This document shows positions 1 to 7,000 of a stretch of 14,788 nt of DNA, piece by piece. The position numbers were made by a program, and so were the translations under genes. Under the pieces are notes generated by a model. That model saw nothing but the letters and a program-made list of their open reading frames with translations, was not told the DNA's origin and made no database searches. The stretch is taken from assembly GCA_036005325.1 (NCBI GenBank), contig DASYQR010000049.1, positions 1-14,788 on the forward strand. Reading direction: 5' to 3'. This stretch comes from SCTG01 sp036005325. Its GTDB lineage: Bacteria > Nitrospirota > Nitrospiria > Nitrospirales > NS-4. Each line of letters opens with the position of its first letter. Positions within the stretch are counted from its first letter, which is position 1.

Positions 1-15
1 AGCGGAATGTCTCAT
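1..15 (-). CDS. 5' end of a divergent gene (five codons visible)
   Basis: On the minus strand an ATG lies at 15-13 and is followed by four sense codons (Arg, His, Ser, Ala) up to the window edge. Just upstream, the minus strand reads AAAGGAGGAGG (plus 19-29), a very strong Shine-Dalgarno match at suitable spacing. A TATAAT hexamer sits further upstream at 57-62. The combination of ribosome binding site, start codon and promoter-like sequence supports a real gene start transcribed away from the BON gene. Too little coding sequence is present to say anything about the product. Confidence 0.5.
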
Positions 16-56
16 ATGCCTCCTCCTTTCGGGCCGCGCGCATCATACACACGCCC

Positions 57-85
57 ATTATAGTGGGCAAATTTCGGCTAATCTA
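57..85 (-). promoter_or_regulatory. Candidate sigma-70 promoter of the divergent gene
   Basis: The minus strand has a perfect TATAAT (plus 57-62) preceded, after a 17-nt spacer, by TAGATT (plus 80-85), a weak 3/6 match to TTGACA. The predicted start would lie near plus 50, giving a leader of about 35 nt to the ATG at 15. The -10 sits inside a small inverted repeat, GCCCA (53-57) and TGGGC (64-68), so a regulator could mask it. The call rests on the perfect -10, the spacing and the downstream ribosome binding site. Confidence 0.4.
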
Positions 86-236
86 CCATTCGAGACAGAT
101 AAAAATATGTTCCGAATTGCACACTTTTGAAAAATTCATCAGCCGAACAGCTCTACGCTTGCCCTGCTCGAAGTCAACGGTAATTAAAGGAAATCTAGTC
201 GAGAAATCCGCCCCCGCCTTCAATAAATTCACAAGT

Positions 237-287
237 TGAGCAATTGGGAACAGATTACAAACGATAGCGCTGTTAGGATCGCTATAA
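237..287 (+). promoter_or_regulatory. Shared upstream element, copy A (BON operon)
   Basis: This is one of four related non-coding blocks in the window. It begins TGAGCAAT, continues with GGAACAGA, has CGAT at 262-265, TTAGG at 273-277 and TATAAA at 283-288. An AAATTC lies 12 nt before the start (225-230), as in copy B. The offset from the first TG to TTAGG is 36 nt, identical to copies B and C. The dyad half-sites are weaker here because TTG is replaced by GGG. Copy A also has its own inverted repeat, ATAGCG (264-269) and CGCTAT (280-285), around TTAGG. It ends 40 nt before the BON start codon, a position typical of a promoter or operator. Confidence 0.6.
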
Positions 288-327
288 ATCAACGTGCTTG
301 TGGGTATAAACGCCCGAGGAGGAGATC

Positions 328-885
328 ATGAAGACTCGCTTTCTGATAACGTTCTGCACCGCCATGGTGGTCGGCGCAACGCTCATCGCGGCACCAGCGA
401 TAGCCGGCGAGAAGGCCGATGAGAAGACACCGATCAACGACACGTGGTTGACGTCGAAAACCAAGATCGCGCTCTTTGCCGATGCCCGGGTCAAAGGGAG
501 ACAGATCAATGTCGAGACAAAAGATGGCCTGGTGATGATCCGCGGCAAAGTAGACTCCGACGAGGCCAAGAAGGCGGCGGAGGAAATCGCCAAATTGGTC
601 GACGGCGTCAAAAGCGTGAAGAACGAACTGCAGGTGGTCGCCCCTTCAAAACGTGAGGCTGTGGAGGACAAGGATGATGCCATTACAGCACGCGTCAAAA
701 AGCAGATCGCAAAGGAGCCGAATCTCAAGAACGCCGGTATTGGTGTTCAGGCCAATGCGGGGGTCGTCTCGCTGACCGGCGAGGTTCCGGACATCAGCAC
801 CAGTGCACACGCGTCCTGGACCGCCTGGAAAGTGTCCGGTGTGAAGTCCGTGAAGAACGATCTCACGTTGAAAGAGAAGAAATAA
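328..885 (+). CDS. Exported double BON-domain protein
   Basis: This 185-residue protein starts with a classic signal peptide: Lys/Arg near the N-terminus, a hydrophobic stretch to about residue 22 and a cleavage site after Ala-Ile-Ala at 24-26. Two BON domains follow, at about 38-104 and 117-181. Each ends in nearly the same phrase, GVKSVKNEL (93-101) and GVKSVKNDL (171-179), which points to internal duplication. BON domains (as in OsmY and the secretin or channel-associated BON proteins) are small alpha/beta modules thought to bind membranes or phospholipid surfaces, and OsmY is a periplasmic osmotic-stress protein. A periplasmic envelope-stress role is therefore likely. The start at 328 is fixed by AGGAGG five bases upstream and by the signal peptide. 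It is the first gene of a tight plus-strand series and lies behind copy A of the shared element. The family call is firm; the exact function is unknown. Confidence 0.9.
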   Translation: MKTRFLITFCTAMVVGATLIAAPAIAGEKADEKTPINDTWLTSKTKIALFADARVKGRQINVETKDGLVMIRGKVDSDEAKKAAEEIAKLVDGVKSVKNELQVVAPSKREAVEDKDDAITARVKKQIAKEPNLKNAGIGVQANAGVVSLTGEVPDISTSAHASWTAWKVSGVKSVKNDLTLKEKK

Positions 886-933
886 GGACGACGGGAAACA
901 GATCATGGGAGACACCATGAAAGGAGAAACGAT

Positions 934-1086
934 ATGGGTACCATTTTGATCATCGTGTTGGTTCTAATTCTCGTTGGCGCACTGCCCACCTGGCCTCACA
1001 GCGCGAACTGGGGATACTTTCCCTCCGGTGGACTGGGCCTCGTCCTCCTGGTCCTGATCGTACTGGCCCTGACTGGACGGATCTGA
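934..1086 (+). CDS. Small two-helix membrane protein, DUF3309-like
   Basis: A 50-residue protein with two hydrophobic segments (about 3-18 and 33-48) separated by a short polar loop containing WPHSANWGYFPSGG (20-33). The order hydrophobic segment, Pro-Thr-Trp-Pro, Gly-Tyr-x-Pro-Ser-Gly-Gly, hydrophobic segment is what I recognise as the DUF3309 family of tiny inner-membrane proteins. That family often occurs beside BON, CsbD and other stress genes; its biochemical role is unknown. AAAGGAG lies about seven bases before the ATG. The gene is 48 nt after the BON gene and 15 nt before the next gene, so all three are probably co-transcribed. Confidence 0.8.
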   Translation: MGTILIIVLVLILVGALPTWPHSANWGYFPSGGLGLVLLVLIVLALTGRI

Positions 1087-1101
1087 CGAAAGGACGTACC
1101 C

Positions 1102-1323
1102 ATGAAATCAGCAACGATTCTCGGCATCGCGCTCGTCATTCTCGGCGTCGTGGCATTTGCCTACCAAGGCATCACCTTTACGACCCAAGAAAAGGTTGTT
1201 GACCTTGGTCCCCTCCAAGTCACGTCCGAGAAGAAGGAGACCATTCCGCTTACACCCATTGTAGGGGGAGTGGCGCTTATCGGAGGGGTTGTGCTGCTTG
1301 TCGGCGGAGCCAGGAGAGCGTAG
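1102..1323 (+). CDS. Small two-helix membrane protein (DUF3185-like)
   Basis: A 73-residue protein with hydrophobic segments at about 4-22 and 50-69 joined by a polar loop of about 27 residues (FTTQEKVVDLGPLQVTSEKK, 26-45). Both helices are rich in Gly, Val and Leu, and the protein ends in Arg-Arg-Ala. The layout and the 'VVDLGPLQV' loop resemble small membrane proteins usually labelled DUF3185 or simply hypothetical. I am confident of the topology class but not of the family number. The ribosome binding site AAAGGA is seven bases upstream, and the gap to the DUF3309-like gene is only 15 nt, so translation from a common transcript is likely. No function can be given beyond an inner-membrane stress-associated protein. 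Confidence 0.75.
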   Translation: MKSATILGIALVILGVVAFAYQGITFTTQEKVVDLGPLQVTSEKKETIPLTPIVGGVALIGGVVLLVGGARRA

Positions 1324-1374
1324 CGTAGCCGGTATAGACCACCGGCCGACTCCTGCTTCAGAAAGGGACCGCGA

Positions 1375-2037
1375 ATGAAACCGCATGGAAAACCGTCTTT
1401 CGATCCTCAGATGTTTCTGGCCAAGGTCGGGGAAGGCAGGACGATTACCGACTACCAGAAGAACCAGAAAGTGTTCTCGCAAGGCGACCCGGCAGATGCC
1501 ATCTTTTATATCCAGGGCGGCAAGGTCAAGCTCACGGTCGTTTCCAAACATGGCAAAGAAGCGGTCGTTGGCATTATGGGGACCGGCGACTTCTTTGGCG
1601 AGGGATGCCTGACGAGCCAGCCGCTGCGCATGGCCACCGCCGCCGCGATGTCCGTGTGCGAGATCGTGCGGCTGGAGAAGCAGGGCATGATCCGGGTGCT
1701 CCACGACGAGCCGGCCTTTTCCGAGCTGTTCCTCGACTATCTGCTCTCCCACAACACTCGGCTTGAGGAGGACCTGGTGAATCAGCTCTTCAACTCCAGT
1801 GAGAAGCGACTGGCGCGGGCGCTGCTCCTGATGGCCAACTTCGGGAAGGAAGGCAAACCGCTGCCGGTGATTCCGCAGATCAGCCAGGAAACGCTGGCGG
1901 AGATCGTTGGCACCACTCGGTCACGAATCAGCTTTTTCATGAACAGGTTCCGCAAACTGGGCCTGATCGACTACAACGGTGGACCGAATGGACTGGAAGT
2001 GCACAGCTCGCTGCTGAGCATCGTCCTCCACGACTGA
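1375..2037 (+). CDS. Crp/Fnr-family transcriptional regulator
   Basis: A 220-residue protein with an N-terminal cyclic-nucleotide-binding-type beta barrel (about 23-110) and a C-terminal winged helix (about 145-215). The barrel retains the cassette FFGEG (73-77) and Arg86-Met-Ala-Thr, which resembles the phosphate-binding cassette, but whether it binds a nucleotide cannot be read from sequence. No N-terminal cysteine cluster of the FNR type is present; the only cysteines are 78 and 95. The helix-turn-helix runs from Ile169 to Ile198. Aligned to CRP, the base-reading Arg-Glu...Arg (CRP 180, 181, 185) becomes Arg182-Ser183...Phe187, so it should not read a standard TGTGA or TTGAT half-site. It lies 51 nt after a small membrane protein gene and may be the distal gene of the BON operon, possibly controlling its own region. 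Proteins with this helix are often annotated only as Crp/Fnr regulators. Confidence 0.9.
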   Translation: MKPHGKPSFDPQMFLAKVGEGRTITDYQKNQKVFSQGDPADAIFYIQGGKVKLTVVSKHGKEAVVGIMGTGDFFGEGCLTSQPLRMATAAAMSVCEIVRLEKQGMIRVLHDEPAFSELFLDYLLSHNTRLEEDLVNQLFNSSEKRLARALLLMANFGKEGKPLPVIPQISQETLAEIVGTTRSRISFFMNRFRKLGLIDYNGGPNGLEVHSSLLSIVLHD

Positions 2038-2135
2038 CACGCCAGCCGACCGACGACGGCGGGACGAGACTGACCATTCGTCACAAACGGCCGCAAATGG
2101 TCTAACGCCACGCCCATCAGAGAAAGGACTCAACA

Positions 2136-2741
2136 ATGAAGAAGTCAACGATGAAGAAGGGCCCGTTCATGACAGATATTCACACTCTCCGGGCTCGTGC
2201 CCGACAGCACATTGATGAAGGTGCGATGACACCCGGTTACCAAGCGAAGTCCCGCGTCGTGATTCAGTTGCTGAATGCAGCGCTCGCCACGGAAATCGTC
2301 TGCATCCTTCGCTACAAGCGACATTACTTCATGGCCGCAGGAATCAGTTCTGAGAGCGTCAAGGCAGAGTTTCTCCAGCATGCCATTGAGGAGCAAACTC
2401 ACGCGGACCAGATCGCGCAACGCATTGTTCAGCTGGGAGGAGAACCGAATCTTTCACCGGAAGGGATGTTGAGTCGCAGCCATTCCGAATACATCGAAGG
2501 CGACTCACTGATCGCTATGATCAAGGAAGACCTCGTTGCTGAGCGGATTGCCATCGATAGCTACATAGAAATGATCAACTACGTCGGCAATGACGACCAC
2601 ACCACGCGCCGCATGTTGGAAGGGATTCTTGCAAACGAAGAAGAGCACGCGGAAGACTTAGCAAGTCTTTTGAAAGATCGAAACACACAGAGTACCTGGC
2701 ATCTAAAAGACCTTGCGGGTCGTCGTAAGAAAGGGAGGTAA
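2136..2741 (+). CDS. Ferritin-like diiron protein (bacterioferritin/Dps-like)
   Basis: A 201-residue all-helical protein with a complete ferritin-type diiron ligand set: Glu53, Glu86-x-x-His89, Glu136 and Glu168-x-x-His171. The spacing of both ExxH pairs matches bacterioferritin. The residue after Glu86 is Gln87, whereas haem-binding bacterioferritins have Met there, so haem binding as in Bfr is not expected. The chain is longer than typical Bfr (about 160) because of an N-terminal extension and a basic tail ending RRKKGR. The likely role is iron oxidation/storage or peroxide protection in the cytoplasm. The start could be 2136 (AAAGGA eight bases upstream) or Met12 at 2169 (GAAGAAGGG upstream); I kept the longer form, though the first eleven residues are Lys-rich and may not be translated. 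Its stop lies within the ribosome binding region of the next micro-gene. Confidence 0.85.
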   Translation: MKKSTMKKGPFMTDIHTLRARARQHIDEGAMTPGYQAKSRVVIQLLNAALATEIVCILRYKRHYFMAAGISSESVKAEFLQHAIEEQTHADQIAQRIVQLGGEPNLSPEGMLSRSHSEYIEGDSLIAMIKEDLVAERIAIDSYIEMINYVGNDDHTTRRMLEGILANEEEHAEDLASLLKDRNTQSTWHLKDLAGRRKKGR

Positions 2742-2744
2742 GTC

Positions 2745-2828
2745 ATGGGAAAGGGTATCATCCTGTGGTTGTTCGGCGTGCCAGTATCGGTGATCGTCAT
2801 TCTGTATTTCTTTGGATTCCTCCATTAA
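2745..2828 (+). CDS. 27-residue single-helix membrane peptide
   Basis: The ATG at 2745 opens MGKGIILWLFGVPVSVIVIL and ends FFGFLH, a single hydrophobic segment after a Lys near the N-terminus. The start codon lies three bases after the ferritin-like gene stop, and its ribosome binding site AAGGGAGGTAA overlaps that stop, so translational coupling is very likely. Peptides of the form MGKGI-x-LWL-x-G-x-P recur as tiny membrane proteins near stress genes in many bacteria, usually unannotated because of size. The function is unknown. The strong ribosome binding site, the family-like N-terminus and the coupling argue that it is real. Confidence 0.65.
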   Translation: MGKGIILWLFGVPVSVIVILYFFGFLH

Positions 2829-2973
2829 CGCACGGAATCTTCCTTTCAGACAACCCGAAAGGAACAGGACAATGACGGACCGTGAAAACTCGCAGGGTTC
2901 CTGCGCGTGGTGACCTGAAAACAAAGCCAAGATGCGGCAATGATATCTGCCATACATAAAGAAGGGAGACCCA

Positions 2974-3186
2974 ATGAACGCTGATCAACTCAAAGGAAAA
3001 TGGACGCAGTTCAAAGGTGAACTCAAACAGCAGTGGGGCAAGTTTACCGATGATGACTTGCAGCAGATCGAGGGGAACTACGACAAGTTTGTCGGCAAAG
3101 TCCAGGAACGGTATGGCGATAAAAAGGATGAGCTCATGAAGTGGGCTGACCAGTGGCATCAGCGGTCTCAGCCGCCCCCTAAATAA
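2974..3186 (+). CDS. CsbD-like general stress protein
   Basis: A 70-residue hydrophilic protein with the CsbD signature: MNADQLKGKWTQFKGELKQQ at the start and, after a DDDLQQIEG turn (26-34), a second helix with DKFVGKVQERYG (37-48). CsbD of Bacillus subtilis is a sigma-B-controlled stress protein, and the family is widespread in Gram-negative stress loci; its biochemical function is not established. The length equals the family norm. AAGGGAG just upstream supports the start. The 145-nt gap after the membrane peptide holds only small inverted repeats (TTCCTTTC 2840-2847 with GAAAGGAA 2857-2864; CGCAGG 2891-2896 with CCTGCG 2900-2905) and no clear promoter. Copy D of the shared element begins right after its stop codon. 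Confidence 0.9.
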   Translation: MNADQLKGKWTQFKGELKQQWGKFTDDDLQQIEGNYDKFVGKVQERYGDKKDELMKWADQWHQRSQPPPK

Positions 3187-3255
3187 ATTCAAAGATTGTG
3201 AGCAATGTTGACCAGACTGGACATCTCGACTCTGGTATACACAATGATATGTGTA
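3185..3255 (+). promoter_or_regulatory. Shared upstream element, copy D (variant)
   Basis: AAATTC at 3185-3190 is followed by TGAGCAATGTTGACCA at 3199-3214, which satisfies the dyad TGNNCAANNTTGNNCA, then GA. The right half differs from the other copies: TTAGG is absent and GGTATAC stands near its place. The palindrome TACACA (3238-3243), six bases, TGTGTA (3250-3255) follows. The block lies between the CsbD stop and the exported-protein gene at 3306, ending 50 nt before that start codon. The left half is a confident match to copies B and C; the right half suggests a different promoter or a second operator. Confidence 0.5.
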
Positions 3256-3305
3256 AATGCGTGCACTCGGCAAACGTTAGCAACCCGTCCTAATAAGGAG
3301 AACTT

Positions 3306-3734
3306 ATGAATAAGCAAGCTGGAGCGATCGTCGTGTCAATTCTATTTACGGTGGTAACGGCGGGGGCGTCATATGCGGCTGAAACAACCGGACCGTTGAA
3401 GCCTTCCGATCCCATGAAAGTGCCTGAAGGGTCAACTGTTGCCCCTGATGGTGGAACTCCCCGTAGTGTGGTAACAGGCGAGCTACTCAAGATCAACGGG
3501 CAGTACTACGTCGTGAAGGATCAATCGGGCAAAGATGTCCACTTTCAGATCGATGAGCGGACGCGTATGAGTACCCAGCCCAAAGTCGGCGATCAAATCA
3601 GGGTCCAAGTGGAGCCTCAGGGCTATGCCTCCTCGATCAACATGGCCAGTGTTTCGACTCAAGAGGGAACTCCCGACAAGAAGCCAACTGCTCCTCCCGC
3701 GAAAAGCGATCTACCCGAGACCATCAAGAAATAA
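3306..3734 (+). CDS. Exported protein with a small beta domain, unknown function
   Basis: A 142-residue protein with a signal peptide (Lys3, hydrophobic 6-20, cleavage most likely after Ser-Tyr-Ala at 22-24). The mature part begins with a Pro-rich, low-complexity stretch (26-52). A compact beta-rich segment follows at about 54-117 (SVVTGELLKINGQYYVVKDQ, then VHFQIDERTRM and VGDQIRVQVEPQGYA), and the tail is Pro/Lys-rich. The alternating strands resemble a small OB-fold or barrel-like periplasmic domain, but I do not recognise a named family. The start is fixed by TAAGGAG seven bases upstream and by the signal peptide. It is probably a separate unit because copy D of the shared element lies directly upstream and a GC hairpin lies 17 nt after its stop. 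A periplasmic location is likely; the function is open. Confidence 0.75.
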   Translation: MNKQAGAIVVSILFTVVTAGASYAAETTGPLKPSDPMKVPEGSTVAPDGGTPRSVVTGELLKINGQYYVVKDQSGKDVHFQIDERTRMSTQPKVGDQIRVQVEPQGYASSINMASVSTQEGTPDKKPTAPPAKSDLPETIKK

Positions 3735-3750
3735 CGGGTCTCCTATTCTT

Positions 3751-3777
3751 CTTCCCCGGGCTCCGTGCCCGGGGAAG
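3751..3777 (+). terminator. Perfect 10-bp GC hairpin, possible terminator
   Basis: CTTCCCCGGG (3751-3760) and CCCGGGGAAG (3768-3777) form a perfect 10-bp stem with a 7-nt loop, starting 17 nt after the exported-protein stop. There is no T-run on either strand after the stem, so it is not a textbook intrinsic terminator. It could still stop or stabilise the upstream transcript. The right arm also overlaps a second palindrome, GGAAGCGCTTCC (3773-3784), allowing an alternative fold. Confidence 0.45.
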
Positions 3778-3859
3778 CGCTTCCGTAGCATGAGCGAAAC
3801 CGGACCGTTGAGCGATCAAGGGTGCCTTCGACCATCTGGGCTCCTCTTTCAAGTCGGTA

Positions 3860-3888
3860 TGGACTCCCCCAGGATATTGGCCTAAAAT
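3860..3888 (+). promoter_or_regulatory. Candidate sigma-70 promoter for the glucan synthase
   Basis: TGGACT (3860-3865, 4/6 match to TTGACA) and TAAAAT (3883-3888, 5/6 match to TATAAT) are separated by exactly 17 nt. Transcription would start near 3895 and give a leader of about 120 nt before the start codon at 4018. No copy of the shared element occurs in this gap, so the synthase appears to be expressed separately from the neighbouring stress genes. A TTGACA at 3995-4000 has no usable -10 and was not preferred. Confidence 0.35.
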
Positions 3889-4017
3889 GACTGTTTCCCG
3901 GTCTGCCAGGCGCGCTCCTACAGCAAGACTCGCCTGATGATAGCGCTGTAACGGAGCGAGCGCTCGCGCATCATCCATCATTTCTGGATTCAGATTGACA
4001 GCCGTTCTGAAGACACG

Positions 4018-7000
4018 ATGAGTACGTTCCCACCACCCACCAGCATTGGCCCTGACCTGGAAGAGCCCATCCGCGCCGAGCTCTTCAGCGTCGAGCGCCT
4101 CGAGCAGCACGCTGAAAGTCTTGCCGCTGCGCAAATCGTTTTCGCCGAATCGAGGGAGGGCCGGTTGCTCACTCCGCGTGTCCTGGAGAACGGGCGCGTG
4201 CTGCTGGAGTCCTACCGGGCCATTGCCCGGGCGATTCAGGAAGAGCATGAGATTACCCCCGCAGCCGAGTGGCTGGTCGATAACTTCCACATCGTCGATG
4301 AACAGCTTCGCGAGATCCGCGATGATTTGCCGCCGGGCTTCTACCGACAATTGCCCAAACTGGCCTCCGGTCACTTGCAGGACTATCCACGCGTGTTCGG
4401 TGTGGCGTGGGCCTTCGTGGCGCACACGGACAGCCGATTCGACCCGGAACTGCTGCGCCGCTTTGTGACGGCCTACCAGCGCGTGCAACCGCTCACCATC
4501 GGTGAGCTATGGGCCGTGGCCATCACGCTGCGCGCGGTGTTGGTGGAAAACCTGCGCAGGCTGGCGGAGCGGATCGTCCATAGCCGCGCCGCGCGCCAGG
4601 AAGCCGACAGGCTGGCCGACAGCCTGCTCGGTACAGGCGGCCAGTCTCCGGTGTCCCCGGCGACAGCCCTCCGCCGCTTTGAGAACCGGCCTCTGGCGAC
4701 GGCGTTTGCCGTGCAGCTCGTCCAGCGCCTGCGCGATCTGGATCCGAAGGTGCGTCCCGTCCTGCTGTGGCTCGACAAGCGCCTGGCCGCGCAGGGCACC
4801 ACCGCCGACAACATTGTCCACGCCGAGCACCAGCAGCAGGCGGCCATGAGCGTCACCGTGCGCAACATCATCACCAGCATGCGCTTGACGTCTGCCTTTG
4901 ACTGGCCGCACTTTTTTGAGAGCGTCAGCCTGGTGGACGAGATTCTCCGTCGCAGCACCCACTTCGCCGAGATGGATTTTTCCACCCGAGATACCTATCG
5001 CCATGCCATCGAGGATCTCTCGCGGGGCTCGGGCCACTCGGAAATTGAAGTGGCAAACCGTGTCGTTCAGCGCGCCAAGCGGGCGCGTGTTGGGCCGCAC
5101 GACAGCGCACAGCCACACCAGGACCGGCACACCGAGCCCGGTTATTACCTCATCTCGGAAGGACGTCCGGCCTTTGAGCGCGAACTCGGGTATCGCGTCA
5201 CCTGGAAGCGCTTCCTGCTGCGTGTGTATGTCCGAGCCGCGGTACCCGGCTACCTGGGAACCATTGCTGCCGTGACCGCCATGATGCTGGCGCTGCCGCT
5301 GCTGTATGCCAGTGAGGCGGGCGGCACCGCAAAGATCCTTGTGCTGCTCGGTCTGCTCGCGGCCGTGCCGGCGTCGGATCTCGCCATTGCATTCGTCAAT
5401 CGCGCAGTGATGGCTCTGCTCGGACCGCGAGCGCTGCCCCGGATGGAGTTACGCAATGGCGTACCGGAAGGCTTGCGAACGATCGTGGTCATCCCGACGC
5501 TGCTCACCACCCAGCATGCAATCGAAGAGCAGGTCGAGCGACTGGAGGTCCACTATCTGGCCAATGCCGATGGGGACCTGCGTTTCGCGCTGCTCTCTGA
5601 CTGGGTGGACGCACCGAGTGAAAGTCTCGCCGGTGATGACGAGCTTCTGGCCGCCGCGGTGGACGGCGTCGTGCGTCTGAACCAGCGCTATGGCCCGGCG
5701 TCCGGCGGTGGCGCTCGCTTTTTGCTCTTCCATCGCAGGCGTGTCTGGAATGAGTGCGAGTGTACATGGATGGGATGGGAACGCAAGCGAGGGAAGCTGC
5801 ATGAGCTGAACCAGCTTCTGCGAGGCTCGCCCAACACCACGTTCATAGCCGTCGGGGGGCGGCCCCCGGAAGCACCGTCGGGTGTTCGCTACGTCATCAC
5901 GCTCGATGCCGACACGCGCCTGCCGCGTGGCGCTGCGTGCCGCTTGGTCGGCACCATGGCGCATCCTCTCAACCGGCCGAGATTCGACCCTCGCGCCGGG
6001 CGAGTTGTCCAAGGCTACGCGGTGGTGCAACCCCGCATCGCACCGTCGCTCCCAGCAGATCGGGAGAGCTCGCTCTTCCAAAGATCCTTCTCCGGCCCGA
6101 GCGGCATCGATCCCTATGCTTCGGCCGTTTCGGATGTCTACCAGGACTTGTTCCGAGAAGGGTCCTACACCGGCAAGGGCATTTACGATATCGATGCGTT
6201 TGAGGCAGCCCTGGCGGGCAAGGTCCCGGACAACGCGCTGCTGAGCCACGATCTTTTTGAAGGCATCTTCGCTCGGGCGGCACTGGCCACGGACATTGAG
6301 CTGTTTGAAGCATTTCCCTCGCACTATGAAGCCGCGGCCGCCCGGCAGAACCGCTGGGCACGCGGCGACTGGCAGCTTCTGCCCTGGATTCTCGGGCGCG
6401 GCCGGGCGGCGTCAGAAGAACGCCGCCCTGTCGTCATTCCCGCGATTGGCCGTTGGAAGATGCTCGACAACCTCCGTCGCACCCTGTCGGCGCCCGCCGC
6501 GTTCCTGACGTTGATCGTAGGGTGGCTGCAGCCGGCGGCGTCTCCCTGGGTGTGGACGGGCTTTATCCTGGCAACGATTACGATTCCGGCGCTGCTGTCC
6601 TTCATGATCGGGTTACGCCCGCGCCGGCGCGGCATATCCATGCGCAGCCATCTTCGCGGTGTGCTCACCGACCTTGCGCTGGGCGTATCCCAGATCGGCT
6701 TGACGGTGACGTTTCTGGCTTACCAGGCATGGCTGATGTCTGACGCGATTCTGCGCACCCTCGGCCGTCTCTTGATCACGCGGAAACATCTGCTGGAGTG
6801 GGTGACCGCAGCACAGGCCAAGGATGCGTTCGCTCATAAAATCTTCGGTATGTATAAGCGCATGGCAGGCGGCCTTGTCCTCGCCGCTGCGGCTGGTGGG
6901 GTTCTGGCTTATGGACAGCCTCGTGCCTGGCCAGCAGCGGCTCCGTTCCTTCTTCTCTGGGCCGCCGCTCCCGCCATCGCGCGGTGGGTCAGCCTGCCTC

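Larger units (their letters stand above)
16..327. other. Intergenic region between divergent genes
   Basis: No convincing coding sequence is seen here. The left part carries the ribosome binding site and candidate promoter of the minus-strand gene. The middle (about 90-220) is visibly richer in A and T than the surrounding genes and shows no clear signal. The right part holds copy A of the shared upstream element (237-287) and the leader of the BON gene, with the ribosome binding site AGGAGG at 317-322. A 69-codon minus-strand reading frame at 83-292 overlaps these signals, has no recognisable family and looks non-coding. Confidence 0.6.

Noticed and set aside
2071..2083. TGAC-N5-GTCA upstream of the ferritin-like gene as a Crp-type operator
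   Set aside because: Only a 4-bp arm and no second example; it does not match the shared dyad well enough.
2872..2913. 13-codon frame with GGAACAGGA upstream before CsbD
   Set aside because: Very short, hydrophilic and without family resemblance. The GGAACAGGACAAT stretch faintly recalls the shared element but lacks the dyad and TTAGG.
3387..3811. ACCGGACCGTTGA repeated at 3387-3399 and 3799-3811
   Set aside because: A single 13-bp match, one copy inside a coding region, with no extension in the flanks; most likely chance.
3995..4023. TTGACA as -35 box 17 nt before the synthase start
   Set aside because: The -10 position would be the start codon itself (ATGAGT), a very poor match, and would leave the conserved N-terminus untranslated.
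3724..4488. 254-codon minus-strand frame covering the gap before the synthase
   Set aside because: It overlaps the conserved synthase N-terminus, has no good ribosome binding site that I can see and no recognisable domain. The part in the gap looks protein-like in places, so a database search would be the decisive check, but I cannot support it.
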